Of a stretch of 48,658 bases of DNA, positions 25,489 to 32,165 are shown one piece after another. The stretch is from an uncultured Apibacter sp. (GTDB lineage Bacteria; Bacteroidota; Bacteroidia; Flavobacteriales; Weeksellaceae). A program made the translations under genes and the position numbers. How positions within the stretch are numbered: position 1 is the first letter of the stretch; every line of letters begins with the position of its first letter. The stretch spans positions 1 to 48,658 of the forward strand of contig CALYQD010000017.1 in the NCBI GenBank assembly GCA_945280365.1. The letters run 5' to 3'. The notes below the pieces were generated by a model. It had not been told where the DNA came from. It ran no database searches and was given only the letters and a program-made list of their open reading frames with translations.

Positions 25489-26340
25489 ATGTCACTGTTT
25501 GCTCGTTTATTTGGTAAAAAATCTAAAGCTGAAAATACGAATATTAAACAATCAATAGGATTAAGTGTTGTATTTAAAGGATCCCTTAATTTTGACAAAG
25601 ATAAACTATTAGATAAATTAAGATTTCTAGATTCTTCAATAACAAATGTCGATTACGAAACACCTGCCGGAGATCTTGAACAAGGCGTTTTTGCTTTAGT
25701 AAGTTGGGGAAAACACGTAGTTAGACTGATCGGATTCAATGAGCCTTTTCCTGCTGATGTATTGGAAACTTGTGTTGCACCAGCACATTATAGTCAAGAT
25801 ATCAAAGATCAAATTCGTAAAAATGATAGCCATGTAATTTTGTACTATAAAGGAAATGATGAAGATGTATTAGAACAATATCTAGCTTTGTCCCGTCTGG
25901 CAGCGTGTTTTGATGAATTTAACGCATTAGCAGTTATTAATGAAAACGCTCATTCTTCACTCCCTACAAATGTTTTAAGTGACTTACTTAGTGATGAAAA
26001 CAGTGCGAAGAGTTTATGCGATTGTTTACCGTTATTTTTCTGCGGGTTTGTTAAATATATTTTAGAAGATGCTAAAGGTGTCTGGATGCGCACTTACAAC
26101 GCTGATGCATTTGGAATGCCTGATTTTGCTGTATTAGCAAATAACCATGATGAAGGCTCTTACTATTTCGATATGTTTGGTAATATTTTATCGTATCTCC
26201 GTCAGAGTGGAGCAACTATGAATCCCGGGGATACAATGGAGATTGGCGATAATAAAATGTTGTCATTACGAGCTCCGCAGAAGGATGAATACTTCCTGAA
26301 AGATAAAGGTAATGTTTTGGTAGTAGAAATGAGTAAATAA
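25489..26340 (+). CDS. DUF4261 domain-containing protein
   Basis: This 283-residue cytoplasmic protein has no signal peptide or membrane segment. It opens MSLFARLFGKKSKAE. The middle region includes SHVILYYKG and LALSRLAACFDEFNALAVIN, and the C-terminal half includes WMRTYNADAFGMPDFAVLAN and EGSYYFDMFGNILSYL. The latter region looks like DUF4261, whose function is unknown. The assignment is from memory of the family and moderately sure. It stands alone between two terminators, with its own candidate promoter and repeat. Related proteins occur in scattered bacteria, so horizontal transfer is possible but not shown. Confidence 0.6.
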   Translation: MSLFARLFGKKSKAENTNIKQSIGLSVVFKGSLNFDKDKLLDKLRFLDSSITNVDYETPAGDLEQGVFALVSWGKHVVRLIGFNEPFPADVLETCVAPAHYSQDIKDQIRKNDSHVILYYKGNDEDVLEQYLALSRLAACFDEFNALAVINENAHSSLPTNVLSDLLSDENSAKSLCDCLPLFFCGFVKYILEDAKGVWMRTYNADAFGMPDFAVLANNHDEGSYYFDMFGNILSYLRQSGATMNPGDTMEIGDNKMLSLRAPQKDEYFLKDKGNVLVVEMSK

Positions 26341-26400
26341 ATAGTTAATCAAATCTATAAAATCATTATTGAGCAGAAATTATCCATTATTAAGCTATAA

Positions 26401-26445
26401 AAAACGACTTCTGATATTAAAAAATTTGATATCGGAAGTCGTTTT
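26401..26445 (+). terminator. Strong rho-independent terminator after the DUF4261 gene
   Basis: A 17-bp stem with one mismatch (AAAACGACTTCTGATAT with ATATCGGAAGTCGTTTT) and an 11-nt loop. It could also serve the short minus-strand ORF at 26553-26696. Confidence 0.85.
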
Positions 26446-26552
26446 ACATTTGAGTAAATTATAAAATAACTGTTTGTTTAATCAAATACGCAAACACAAT
26501 CAATAATTATTTAAATATCACGATTTTAGATAGTAACATTTACTATTTCTGT

Positions 26553-26696
26553 TTATTTGATAACATAATGCTTATTGCGCACAGTAATATCGGCCACTCT
26601 GTGCTCAGACTGAAAAATATCATAAGCAAACTTCAATTCGTTCCGGAAAGGCATATAAGTTGAGTTTTGAAATTTTTGCATATTTGATGTTGTCAT
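26553..26696 (-). CDS. Short ORF of 47 codons, unknown function
   Basis: The minus strand reads MTTSNMQKFQNSTYMPFRNE, then LKFAYDIFQSEHRVADITVR, then NKHYVIK and stop TAA. Composition is protein-like, with few of the Asn/Ile/Lys runs typical of translated AT-rich spacer, and the region is richer in GC than its surroundings. Alternative starts are Met6 and Met15. It ends at the terminator at 26401-26445, which is nearly symmetrical and could end this transcript as well. Its 5' end overlaps the -33 box of the divergent exosortase promoter. I do not recognise the family. Decisive evidence would be conservation in related genomes. Confidence 0.4.
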   Translation of the reverse strand: MTTSNMQKFQNSTYMPFRNELKFAYDIFQSEHRVADITVRNKHYVIK

Positions 26697-26714
26697 TCTG
26701 AACGTATAAATTTG
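26683..26714 (+). promoter_or_regulatory. Consensus Bacteroidota promoter for the exosortase F operon
   Basis: TTTG (26683-26686), a 20-nt spacer, then TAAATTTG (26707-26714) match the -33/-7 consensus fully. This is the best promoter in the window. The expected start near 26720 leaves a leader of about 65 nt before xrtF. Confidence 0.65.
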
Positions 26715-26787
26715 CGATGAAGTTTTTTAGCATTTTTAAACAATATAATATCAATAATTTATATTTTTATATTTTAATTTCATTTTT

Positions 26788-27318
26788 ATGAAAGAATATA
26801 AACCGATTTTCATAAGTTTAGTCAAATTTTTCTCCGTTTATTTGTTTTTAACAATATTGTACTATTGGTATCTAAGTTACTATCAAAACAAACTTCACAC
26901 CTGTGATGATTATACTTATATGGTTGCTAAGCAATCTTCCTCATTACTAAATTGGGTAGGAATTTCCAGCCAAGCATTACATATGGATAATGAAAACTAT
27001 ATGCGTTTTTTTATTAATAATAAATCTATAAGTATTGTTAACGAAGGTTGTAATGCTTTATCAGTAATAATTCTATATATTTCATTTATTATCGCTTTTG
27101 CAAATTCGATAAAAAAAACATGTATTTATTTACTGATAACAATCTTAATTATATATTTAATAAATATTTTAAGAATTAGTTTTATAAATTACGTATTTTC
27201 TTATTATCCGGAATACGGTGAAGCCAGCCATGATTATTTATTTCCAGCTATCATTTATGGACTTATTATTGTTTTATGGATTATTTGGATCAAATTTTTC
27301 GTATTTAAAAAGAAATAA
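26788..27318 (+). CDS. xrtF: Exosortase family protein XrtF
   Basis: This 176-residue polytopic membrane protease/transpeptidase-like enzyme has the exosortase triad: Cys88 in NEGCNALSVIILYISFIIAF, Arg129 in LRISFINYVFSYYP and His148 in GEASHDYLFPAIIYG. The short size and NEGCNALS form fit exosortase F of Bacteroidota. Exosortases cut C-terminal tripartite sorting signals of exported proteins, often alongside polysaccharide export. No obvious substrate lies in this window; the surface protein at the right end has a T9SS tail instead. The next gene, 5 nt away, is its usual partner. Confidence 0.9.
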   Translation: MKEYKPIFISLVKFFSVYLFLTILYYWYLSYYQNKLHTCDDYTYMVAKQSSSLLNWVGISSQALHMDNENYMRFFINNKSISIVNEGCNALSVIILYISFIIAFANSIKKTCIYLLITILIIYLINILRISFINYVFSYYPEYGEASHDYLFPAIIYGLIIVLWIIWIKFFVFKKK

Positions 27319-27323
27319 TTAAT

Positions 27324-27767
27324 ATGAAAAGAGTATCTAAAATTGTTGGAATTATGTTATGTATACTACTTTTAATTTTAGTAAGAAGATTCGAAACAAA
27401 TATATTTTATGATCCACTCCTTCAATTTTTTAAACAGAAAGATTTTAATCATCATGCTCCACCCTATTTTAATGTACTGAAACTAATTATATCTCTTATA
27501 TTCAGATACGGAATAAATTCCCTAATAACACTTGTTATTATTCAATTATGGTACAACGACAAGAAAATTACAAAGGTTTCTAATTATATCCTTTTATTTT
27601 GCTTTCTTTTCTTTACAAGTTTATATTTATTTTCGCTGTTTACAAATTTTAGTTTAGGATATATGCCTACTTTTTATATAAGGAGAATAATTATACAGCC
27701 CATATTGCTGTTATTACTTATTCCTTCCATTTATTATTATAAGAATCTACCTAATAATTCCCATTAG
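27324..27767 (+). CDS. Exosortase F system-associated membrane protein
   Basis: This 147-residue protein has four hydrophobic segments (IVGIMLCILLLILVRRFE, LIISLIFRYGINSLITLVII, ILLFCFLFFTSLYLFSLF and IIIQPILLLLLIPSIYYY). FETNIFYDPLLQFFK and GYMPTFYIRRIIIQP resemble the small partner always found beside XrtF. It probably forms a complex with XrtF or helps it fold; the mechanism is not known. It is co-transcribed with xrtF and overlaps the converging gene by 17 nt. Confidence 0.82.
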   Translation: MKRVSKIVGIMLCILLLILVRRFETNIFYDPLLQFFKQKDFNHHAPPYFNVLKLIISLIFRYGINSLITLVIIQLWYNDKKITKVSNYILLFCFLFFTSLYLFSLFTNFSLGYMPTFYIRRIIIQPILLLLLIPSIYYYKNLPNNSH

Positions 27768-28032
27768 AATTATCATTAGCTGATGATCCTTGATTTTTTA
27801 ATCTATCCCTCATAACTTCTCTTTCCGCCTCACTTGCTTTTCTTTTGATACTTTGTGATTTGCTGCTATACCCACTGATAGCTCCTAATATAAGGCCTAA
27901 ACCGGCTCCTCCTATCAATCCTACTACTAAGGTTATAGTTAAAAATGGTTCTTTTGATCCGTTATACTGGATATAGCCTAAAATTATTCCCAAGATTAAA
28001 AATAATGCTCCAATAATTATCGAACTTTTCAT
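27751..28032 (-). CDS. Small membrane protein with basic/acidic C-terminal tail, unknown function
   Basis: This 93-residue protein has two hydrophobic helices (SIIIGALFLILGIILGYI and LTITLVVGLIGGAGLGLILG, the latter Gly-rich) and a polar tail (IKRKASEAEREVMRDRLKN, then Ser/Asn-rich). No family is recognised with confidence. It is 29 nt downstream of rlmB on the same strand and probably co-transcribed. Its last residues overlap the converging exosortase partner gene. Confidence 0.7.
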   Translation of the reverse strand: MKSSIIIGALFLILGIILGYIQYNGSKEPFLTITLVVGLIGGAGLGLILGAISGYSSKSQSIKRKASEAEREVMRDRLKNQGSSANDNSNGNY

Positions 28033-28061
28033 TATAAAAAATATTTTTAATATAAATTTTT

Positions 28062-28802
28062 TTAAATAGAATTTAAATTTTGTCTTATTACCTCATACAA
28101 AAAAGCCCCACAAGCCACCGACACATTTAAGGATTCCGTTTTACCATAAATTGGAAGCTTTAAGTTCGCATCGGAATTTTTTAATAAATCTCTTGAAATT
28201 CCTTTTTCCTCATTCCCTAAAATTACTGCTAATGGGAATTTCAACACTTCATCGTATAAATAAGTATTGGTTTTTTCAGTAGCACAAACAACTTTTATAC
28301 CACTGAGCTTTAAATACTCTAATACTTTTAATAAATTTTTTTCTTTACAAATCTTTAAGTTATAAATAGCACCGGCAGAAGTTTTAATTGCATCTGAATT
28401 GACAGGAGCAGAACCTTCATCCGGAATCACTATAACATCGACCCCCACTATTTCAGCTGTTCTACAAATTGCACCAAAATTTCTTACATCAGTTAAATGA
28501 TCTAAAATAAGAACAAATGGCATTTTACCCTCGTCAAATAATTGAGGTATCGAATCCTCTATAGTAAAAAATTGTACAGGAGAAAGAAAAGCACATACAC
28601 CTTGATGATTTTTTCGAGTCAATCGATTTAATTTTTCAACAGGAACATATTTAACTCGAATTCCAGCTTGCGAAAATTTCATTTTTAAAACTTTAATATT
28701 CTCTCCCAATAATCCATTTTGTATAAACACTTTATCAAATGTTTTTCCAGCTTCTAAAGCTTCCATAACAGGACGTATTCCGAAAATAAAATCTTTTTCC
28801 AT
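28062..28802 (-). CDS. rlmB: 23S rRNA (guanosine2251-2'-O)-methyltransferase family protein
   Basis: This 246-residue SpoU/TrmH (SPOUT) enzyme starts FIFGIRPVMEALEAGKTFDK, the substrate-binding domain. The trefoil-knot SAM domain shows LILDHLTDVRNFGAICRTAE, then LAVILGNEEKGISRDLL and LPIYGKTESLNVSVACG, the three family motifs. Homologues methylate the 2'-O of G2251 in the peptidyl-transferase loop of 23S rRNA. The exact target is inferred from family. The small membrane protein gene follows. Confidence 0.9.
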   Translation of the reverse strand: MEKDFIFGIRPVMEALEAGKTFDKVFIQNGLLGENIKVLKMKFSQAGIRVKYVPVEKLNRLTRKNHQGVCAFLSPVQFFTIEDSIPQLFDEGKMPFVLILDHLTDVRNFGAICRTAEIVGVDVIVIPDEGSAPVNSDAIKTSAGAIYNLKICKEKNLLKVLEYLKLSGIKVVCATEKTNTYLYDEVLKFPLAVILGNEEKGISRDLLKNSDANLKLPIYGKTESLNVSVACGAFLYEVIRQNLNSI

Positions 28803-28862
28803 AACAATAAAAGGTAATTTAAAAGCTACCGCTTACATTAATTTTCAAAATATAGAGGATGA

Positions 28863-29486
28863 TTATTCGCCAAAATAAATCTTATTCCTAGCTAAATATT
28901 TATTAGTATCTTCAATAAAGGAAAGTATTTCTTCTTGTCCAATTTTCTTTTCTGATGATGTTTTAAACATTTCAGGTAGCTCATCCCATGTTTCACGTAA
29001 TTTTTGAGAGTATTTTTTAAAATTAAACGAAAATTCTTTTTGAGAAACTTTATCTAATTTAGTAAAAATTAATGAAAAAGGGATTTCTTCTTCTCCTAAC
29101 CAATTTATAAAATTCAAATCAATTTGCATAGGTAAATGACGAGAATCAATTAATACAAAAAGATTAACCAAATTTTTTCTGGATAAGATGTAGTTTTCAA
29201 TCATTTTAGAAAATTCAGCCCTACTAGATTTAGAAGCCTTAGCATAACCATAACCTGGCAAATCTGTTAAATACCAATTATCATTAATCAGGAAATGATT
29301 AATCAATTGGGTTTTTCCAGGAGTGGAAGAAGTTTTAGCTAAACCTTTTTTATTAGTGAGCATATTAATCAAAGAAGATTTACCCACATTAGATCTTCCT
29401 ATAAATGCGTACTCCGGTTTGTTCCCTTCAGGGCAATCTTCCATAAATTTACTGCTTTTTATAAACTCTGCTGAATATATAGTCAT
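28863..29486 (-). CDS. engB: Ribosome biogenesis GTP-binding protein (YsxC/EngB)
   Basis: From the ATG at 29486 this is a 207-residue TrmE-Era-like GTPase. G1 is [10 protein letters not shown]2 the Thr in [13 protein letters not shown]3 [11 protein letters not shown]4 TKLDK and G5 TSSEKK. Family members are essential for 50S subunit maturation. A longer reading to 29522 would overlap the hydrolase gene and adds a non-homologous segment. [12 protein letters not shown] is the usual N-terminus. It lies 11 nt downstream of the hydrolase stop and is probably translated from the same mRNA. Confidence 0.95.
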   Translation of the reverse strand: MTIYSAEFIKSSKFMEDCPEGNKPEYAFIGRSNVGKSSLINMLTNKKGLAKTSSTPGKTQLINHFLINDNWYLTDLPGYGYAKASKSSRAEFSKMIENYILSRKNLVNLFVLIDSRHLPMQIDLNFINWLGEEEIPFSLIFTKLDKVSQKEFSFNFKKYSQKLRETWDELPEMFKTSSEKKIGQEEILSFIEDTNKYLARNKIYFGE

Positions 29487-29497
29487 AGTAAAAATTT

Positions 29498-30262
29498 CTA
29501 TAATTTCATTTCTTTCAGCCAATTATAAAGAATTTCATTAAATTCATTTGGCTTTTCCATCATCGGAGAATGGCCACATTGATCGACCCAAAATAATTGG
29601 GAATTAGGAATACCTTCATGAAATTCCTCTGCTACTTCAGGGGGAGTTACGTTATCTTGTTTTCCCCAAATTAAACAAGTGGGTTGATAAATATTTTTTA
29701 ATTCTTTAGATAAATTATGTTTAATAGCACTTCTTGCAATATGAATTGTTTTCAAAACTTTACTCCTATCGGATAATGTTTCGTACACTTCCTCTACTAA
29801 TTCTTTAGTAGCTATTTTCGGATCATAGAAAACCTCTTCTGACTTCTTTTTGACATACTCATAACTGCCTCTTTTCGGATAAGACTCCCCAAAGCTTCTT
29901 TCATATAGTCCAGAACTTCCGGTTAAAACCAAAGAATCAACAAAATGAGGTTTTTTTAAAGATATCATTAAACCTAAATGTCCCCCTAAAGAATTTCCTA
30001 AAATAATAGCCGGTTCATCAACTATTTTTTGAAGGAATGCTATCACATAATTAGTCAATCCCAATACATTAGTTCGTAGAGTTGGAAGAGAATACAACGG
30101 AAGCTCTATAGAATACACTTTGTATCCATTTTTAGAAAAAAAATCAACCTGATCCGAAAAATTGCTTAAACTTCCCATTAAACCATGTAATAAAACTATT
30201 GGTTTGCCCTCGCCCCTTACTGTGTATGCAAATTTTTTTTCTTTACGAAGATTAAAAATCAT
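29498..30262 (-). CDS. Alpha/beta-fold hydrolase
   Basis: This 254-residue cytoplasmic enzyme shows the oxyanion segment [13 protein letters not shown], the nucleophile elbow GNSLGG, the acid in [10 protein letters not shown] and the catalytic His in [15 protein letters not shown]. The cap region is helical. Substrate is unknown; similar genes precede engB in other Flavobacteriia. It is the first gene of a minus-strand unit with engB, read from the candidate promoter at 30289-30319. Confidence 0.88.
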   Translation of the reverse strand: MIFNLRKEKKFAYTVRGEGKPIVLLHGLMGSLSNFSDQVDFFSKNGYKVYSIELPLYSLPTLRTNVLGLTNYVIAFLQKIVDEPAIILGNSLGGHLGLMISLKKPHFVDSLVLTGSSGLYERSFGESYPKRGSYEYVKKKSEEVFYDPKIATKELVEEVYETLSDRSKVLKTIHIARSAIKHNLSKELKNIYQPTCLIWGKQDNVTPPEVAEEFHEGIPNSQLFWVDQCGHSPMMEKPNEFNEILYNWLKEMKL

Positions 30263-30288
30263 TAGTCAATCTTATTGCTATGCAAATG

Positions 30289-30319
30289 CAAAAGTACATC
30301 ATTTATTACTAATTAGAAA
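30289..30319 (-). promoter_or_regulatory. Candidate promoter for the hydrolase-engB unit
   Basis: On the minus strand TTTC (30316-30319), 19 nt, then TACTTTTG (30289-30296) fit the Bacteroidota -33/-7 pattern with one mismatch. The hydrolase ATG is 26 nt downstream. Confidence 0.5.
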
Positions 30320-30404
30320 CATTATTTACTAATAACTTTCCTTTTTTACTAGTCAGAAATTTCATTTTTTTTCGAACTATTTTACCTTACAAAAGTTATC
30401 AACA

Positions 30405-30431
30405 AAAGTGGAGTAAAGTGGAGTAAAGTGG
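30405..30431 (+). promoter_or_regulatory. MraZ operator: three AAAGTGG boxes with 10-bp period
   Basis: AAAGTGG occurs at 30405-30411, 30415-30421 and 30425-30431, each separated by AGT. MraZ binds multiple direct repeats in front of its own gene; boxes of the AAAGTG type with about one helical turn spacing are known from Mycoplasma and GTGG-containing repeats from E. coli. The boxes cover the -33 region of the mraZ promoter. This predicts autoregulation of the whole dcw cluster. Confidence 0.75.
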
Positions 30432-30442
30432 AAAATAATTTA

Positions 30443-30450
30443 TATTTTTG
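30443..30450 (+). promoter_or_regulatory. Candidate -7 box of the dcw cluster promoter (TATTTTTG)
   Basis: TATTTTTG matches TAnnTTTG, lies 11 nt after the last AAAGTGG box and ends 9 nt before the mraZ ATG at 30460. The mRNA would have almost no leader. Confidence 0.5.
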
Positions 30451-30459
30451 GAAACTAAT

Positions 30460-30927
30460 ATGGTTAGTTTTATAGGAACATACGAATGCACCCTTGATTC
30501 AAAAGGAAGAATCCTGCTCCCTTCAGGTTTGAAGAAGCAATTGGACTCGCTTTTGCATGAAGGTTTTATTCTAAAAAGATCTGTTTTTCAACCATGTTTA
30601 GAGCTACATCCTATGTCCGAATGGAATCAAGTGATGAGCAAAATAAATAAATTAAACCGTTTCATTAAAAAAAATAATGACTTTATACGCCAATTTACAG
30701 CCGGTTTAAAAAATATAGAAATTGATACTAATGGACGTTTGCAAATAAGCAAAGATTTAATTCAATTTGCTAAGCTTGAAAAAAACATTGTAGTTGCAGC
30801 TTCTATTAATGTCATTGAAATATGGGACAAAGACCTTTATGAAGAGTCTGTCAATGTGAATGAAGTAGACTTTGCCAATTTGGCTGAGGAAGTAATGGGT
30901 AATATATCTGAAAATGAATTATCATAA
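30460..30927 (+). CDS. mraZ: Transcriptional regulator MraZ
   Basis: From the ATG at 30460 this is a 155-residue protein with two SpoVT-AbrB-like halves: FIGTYECTLDSKGRILLPSG near residue 4 and KNIEIDTNGRLQISKDLIQF near residue 83, each with the family DxxGR signature. It forms a ring and binds repeats upstream of its own gene to control the dcw operon. Three such boxes lie 29-55 nt upstream. TTG at 30448 would add four residues and is less likely. The end overlaps rsmH by 14 nt. Confidence 0.95.
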   Translation: MVSFIGTYECTLDSKGRILLPSGLKKQLDSLLHEGFILKRSVFQPCLELHPMSEWNQVMSKINKLNRFIKKNNDFIRQFTAGLKNIEIDTNGRLQISKDLIQFAKLEKNIVVAASINVIEIWDKDLYEESVNVNEVDFANLAEEVMGNISENELS

Positions 30928-31822
30928 ACCTGTCTTATTACAACAGAGTGTTGAAGCATTACTCTTGAATCCCAAAGGCACTTATGTAGATTGTACTTTT
31001 GGTGGAGGCGGACATTCAGGCTTGATTTTGAAAAAATTATCTCCGGAAGGTAGATTGTATGCTTTTGACCAGGATTATGATGTCACGTCTAATATTATTA
31101 AAGATAGTCGCTTTACATTTATTCAACAAAATTTTCGCTATCTTAAAAATTCCTTACGATTCTACAAAGTAGATAGCGTTGACGGAATACTTGCTGATTT
31201 GGGAGTTTCTTCTCATCAATTTGACATGCCCCAAAGAGGCTTTTCAACCCGATTTGAAGGTCCTTTAGATATGAGGATGAACAACAAACAGTCCCTTACG
31301 GCAAAAGATATTATTAACAACTATACGGAAGATCAATTATCGGAGATTTTTTATTTATACGGAGAATTAAAACAATCTAAGAAAATTTCAAAAGAAATTG
31401 TAGAAAGAAGAAAAGAAAATATAATTGAAACAACTTCAGATCTCAAAGAATTATTCAGTAAAAGTATTCCTGCTTTTAAACAAAATAAATTTTTCGCTCA
31501 ATTATTTCAGGCTCTTAGAATTGAAGTAAACGACGAGTTAAATGCACTGAAAGAACTTTTAACTCAAAGTTATGAAATATTAAAACCAGGAGGTGTTTTA
31601 GTCTTTATCTCCTATCATTCATTGGAAGATCGGTTAGTAAAAAAATTCTTAAAAACAGGATTGTTTAAAGGAGAACCGGAAAGAGATGTATTTGGAAACT
31701 GGGACAAACCTTTTGATATTCCTTTCTCAAAAGCAATAGTTCCAAACCATGAGGAAATAATCGAAAACACCAGAGCACGAAGTGCAAAAATGAGGATAGC
31801 AATTAAAAGAAACAATGGCTAA
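30914..31822 (+). CDS. rsmH: 16S rRNA (cytosine1402-N4)-methyltransferase
   Basis: This 302-residue enzyme methylates N4 of C1402 in the ribosomal P site. Hallmarks are KPVLLQQSVEALLLNPKGTY, the SAM motif VDCTFGGGGHSG, GILADLGVSSHQFDMPQRGF, FFAQLFQALRIEVNDEL and ISYHSLEDRLVK. Its start lies within mraZ and its end overlaps ftsL by 8 nt, so the three are tightly coupled. Second gene of the dcw cluster. Confidence 0.98.
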   Translation: MNYHKPVLLQQSVEALLLNPKGTYVDCTFGGGGHSGLILKKLSPEGRLYAFDQDYDVTSNIIKDSRFTFIQQNFRYLKNSLRFYKVDSVDGILADLGVSSHQFDMPQRGFSTRFEGPLDMRMNNKQSLTAKDIINNYTEDQLSEIFYLYGELKQSKKISKEIVERRKENIIETTSDLKELFSKSIPAFKQNKFFAQLFQALRIEVNDELNALKELLTQSYEILKPGGVLVFISYHSLEDRLVKKFLKTGLFKGEPERDVFGNWDKPFDIPFSKAIVPNHEEIIENTRARSAKMRIAIKRNNG

Positions 31823-32165
31823 AAAGACAGCTAAAAATAGAAAATCAAGAACTGTTTTAGATATACTAAAAGGAAAGTTTTTAGTAGAAGGTGATGCATT
31901 TTCTGTATGGAAATTTATCTTATTCCTAATGGTATTATCTTTAATTTCAATTTCTTCCTCTCATATTGTTGATGAAAAAGTAGTTGAAATTTCTGACTTA
32001 AAAGAAAGATCAGAAGAGTATAAAGCAAGATACGCTTTAATACATAATAAACTAATGAAATTAAAAGTAGAATCTGAATTGGGTGAAATAGTAAGTTCTG
32101 ATTCACTTTACCCATTAGATAAACAACCCTATAAAATTTTGGTGCCGAAAGTAGAAGATGAATAA
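31815..32165 (+). CDS. ftsL: FtsL-like cell division protein
   Basis: This 116-residue bitopic protein has a basic N-terminus (AKKTAKNRKSRT), one membrane helix (WKFILFLMVLSLISISSSHI, about residues 35-54) and a periplasmic coiled coil (VEISDLKERSEEYKARYALI) ending VESELG. It has low sequence identity to FtsL, but size, topology and position between rsmH and ftsI fit the Bacteroidota FtsL-like family. It would form the FtsQLB-type complex that activates FtsWI. It overlaps both neighbours by 8 nt. Confidence 0.82.
   Translation: MAKKTAKNRKSRTVLDILKGKFLVEGDAFSVWKFILFLMVLSLISISSSHIVDEKVVEISDLKERSEEYKARYALIHNKLMKLKVESELGEIVSSDSLYPLDKQPYKILVPKVEDE

Noticed and set aside
30443-30459. TTG at 30448 as the mraZ start
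   Set aside because: It falls inside the -7 promoter box; ATG 30460 gives the normal MraZ N-terminus.
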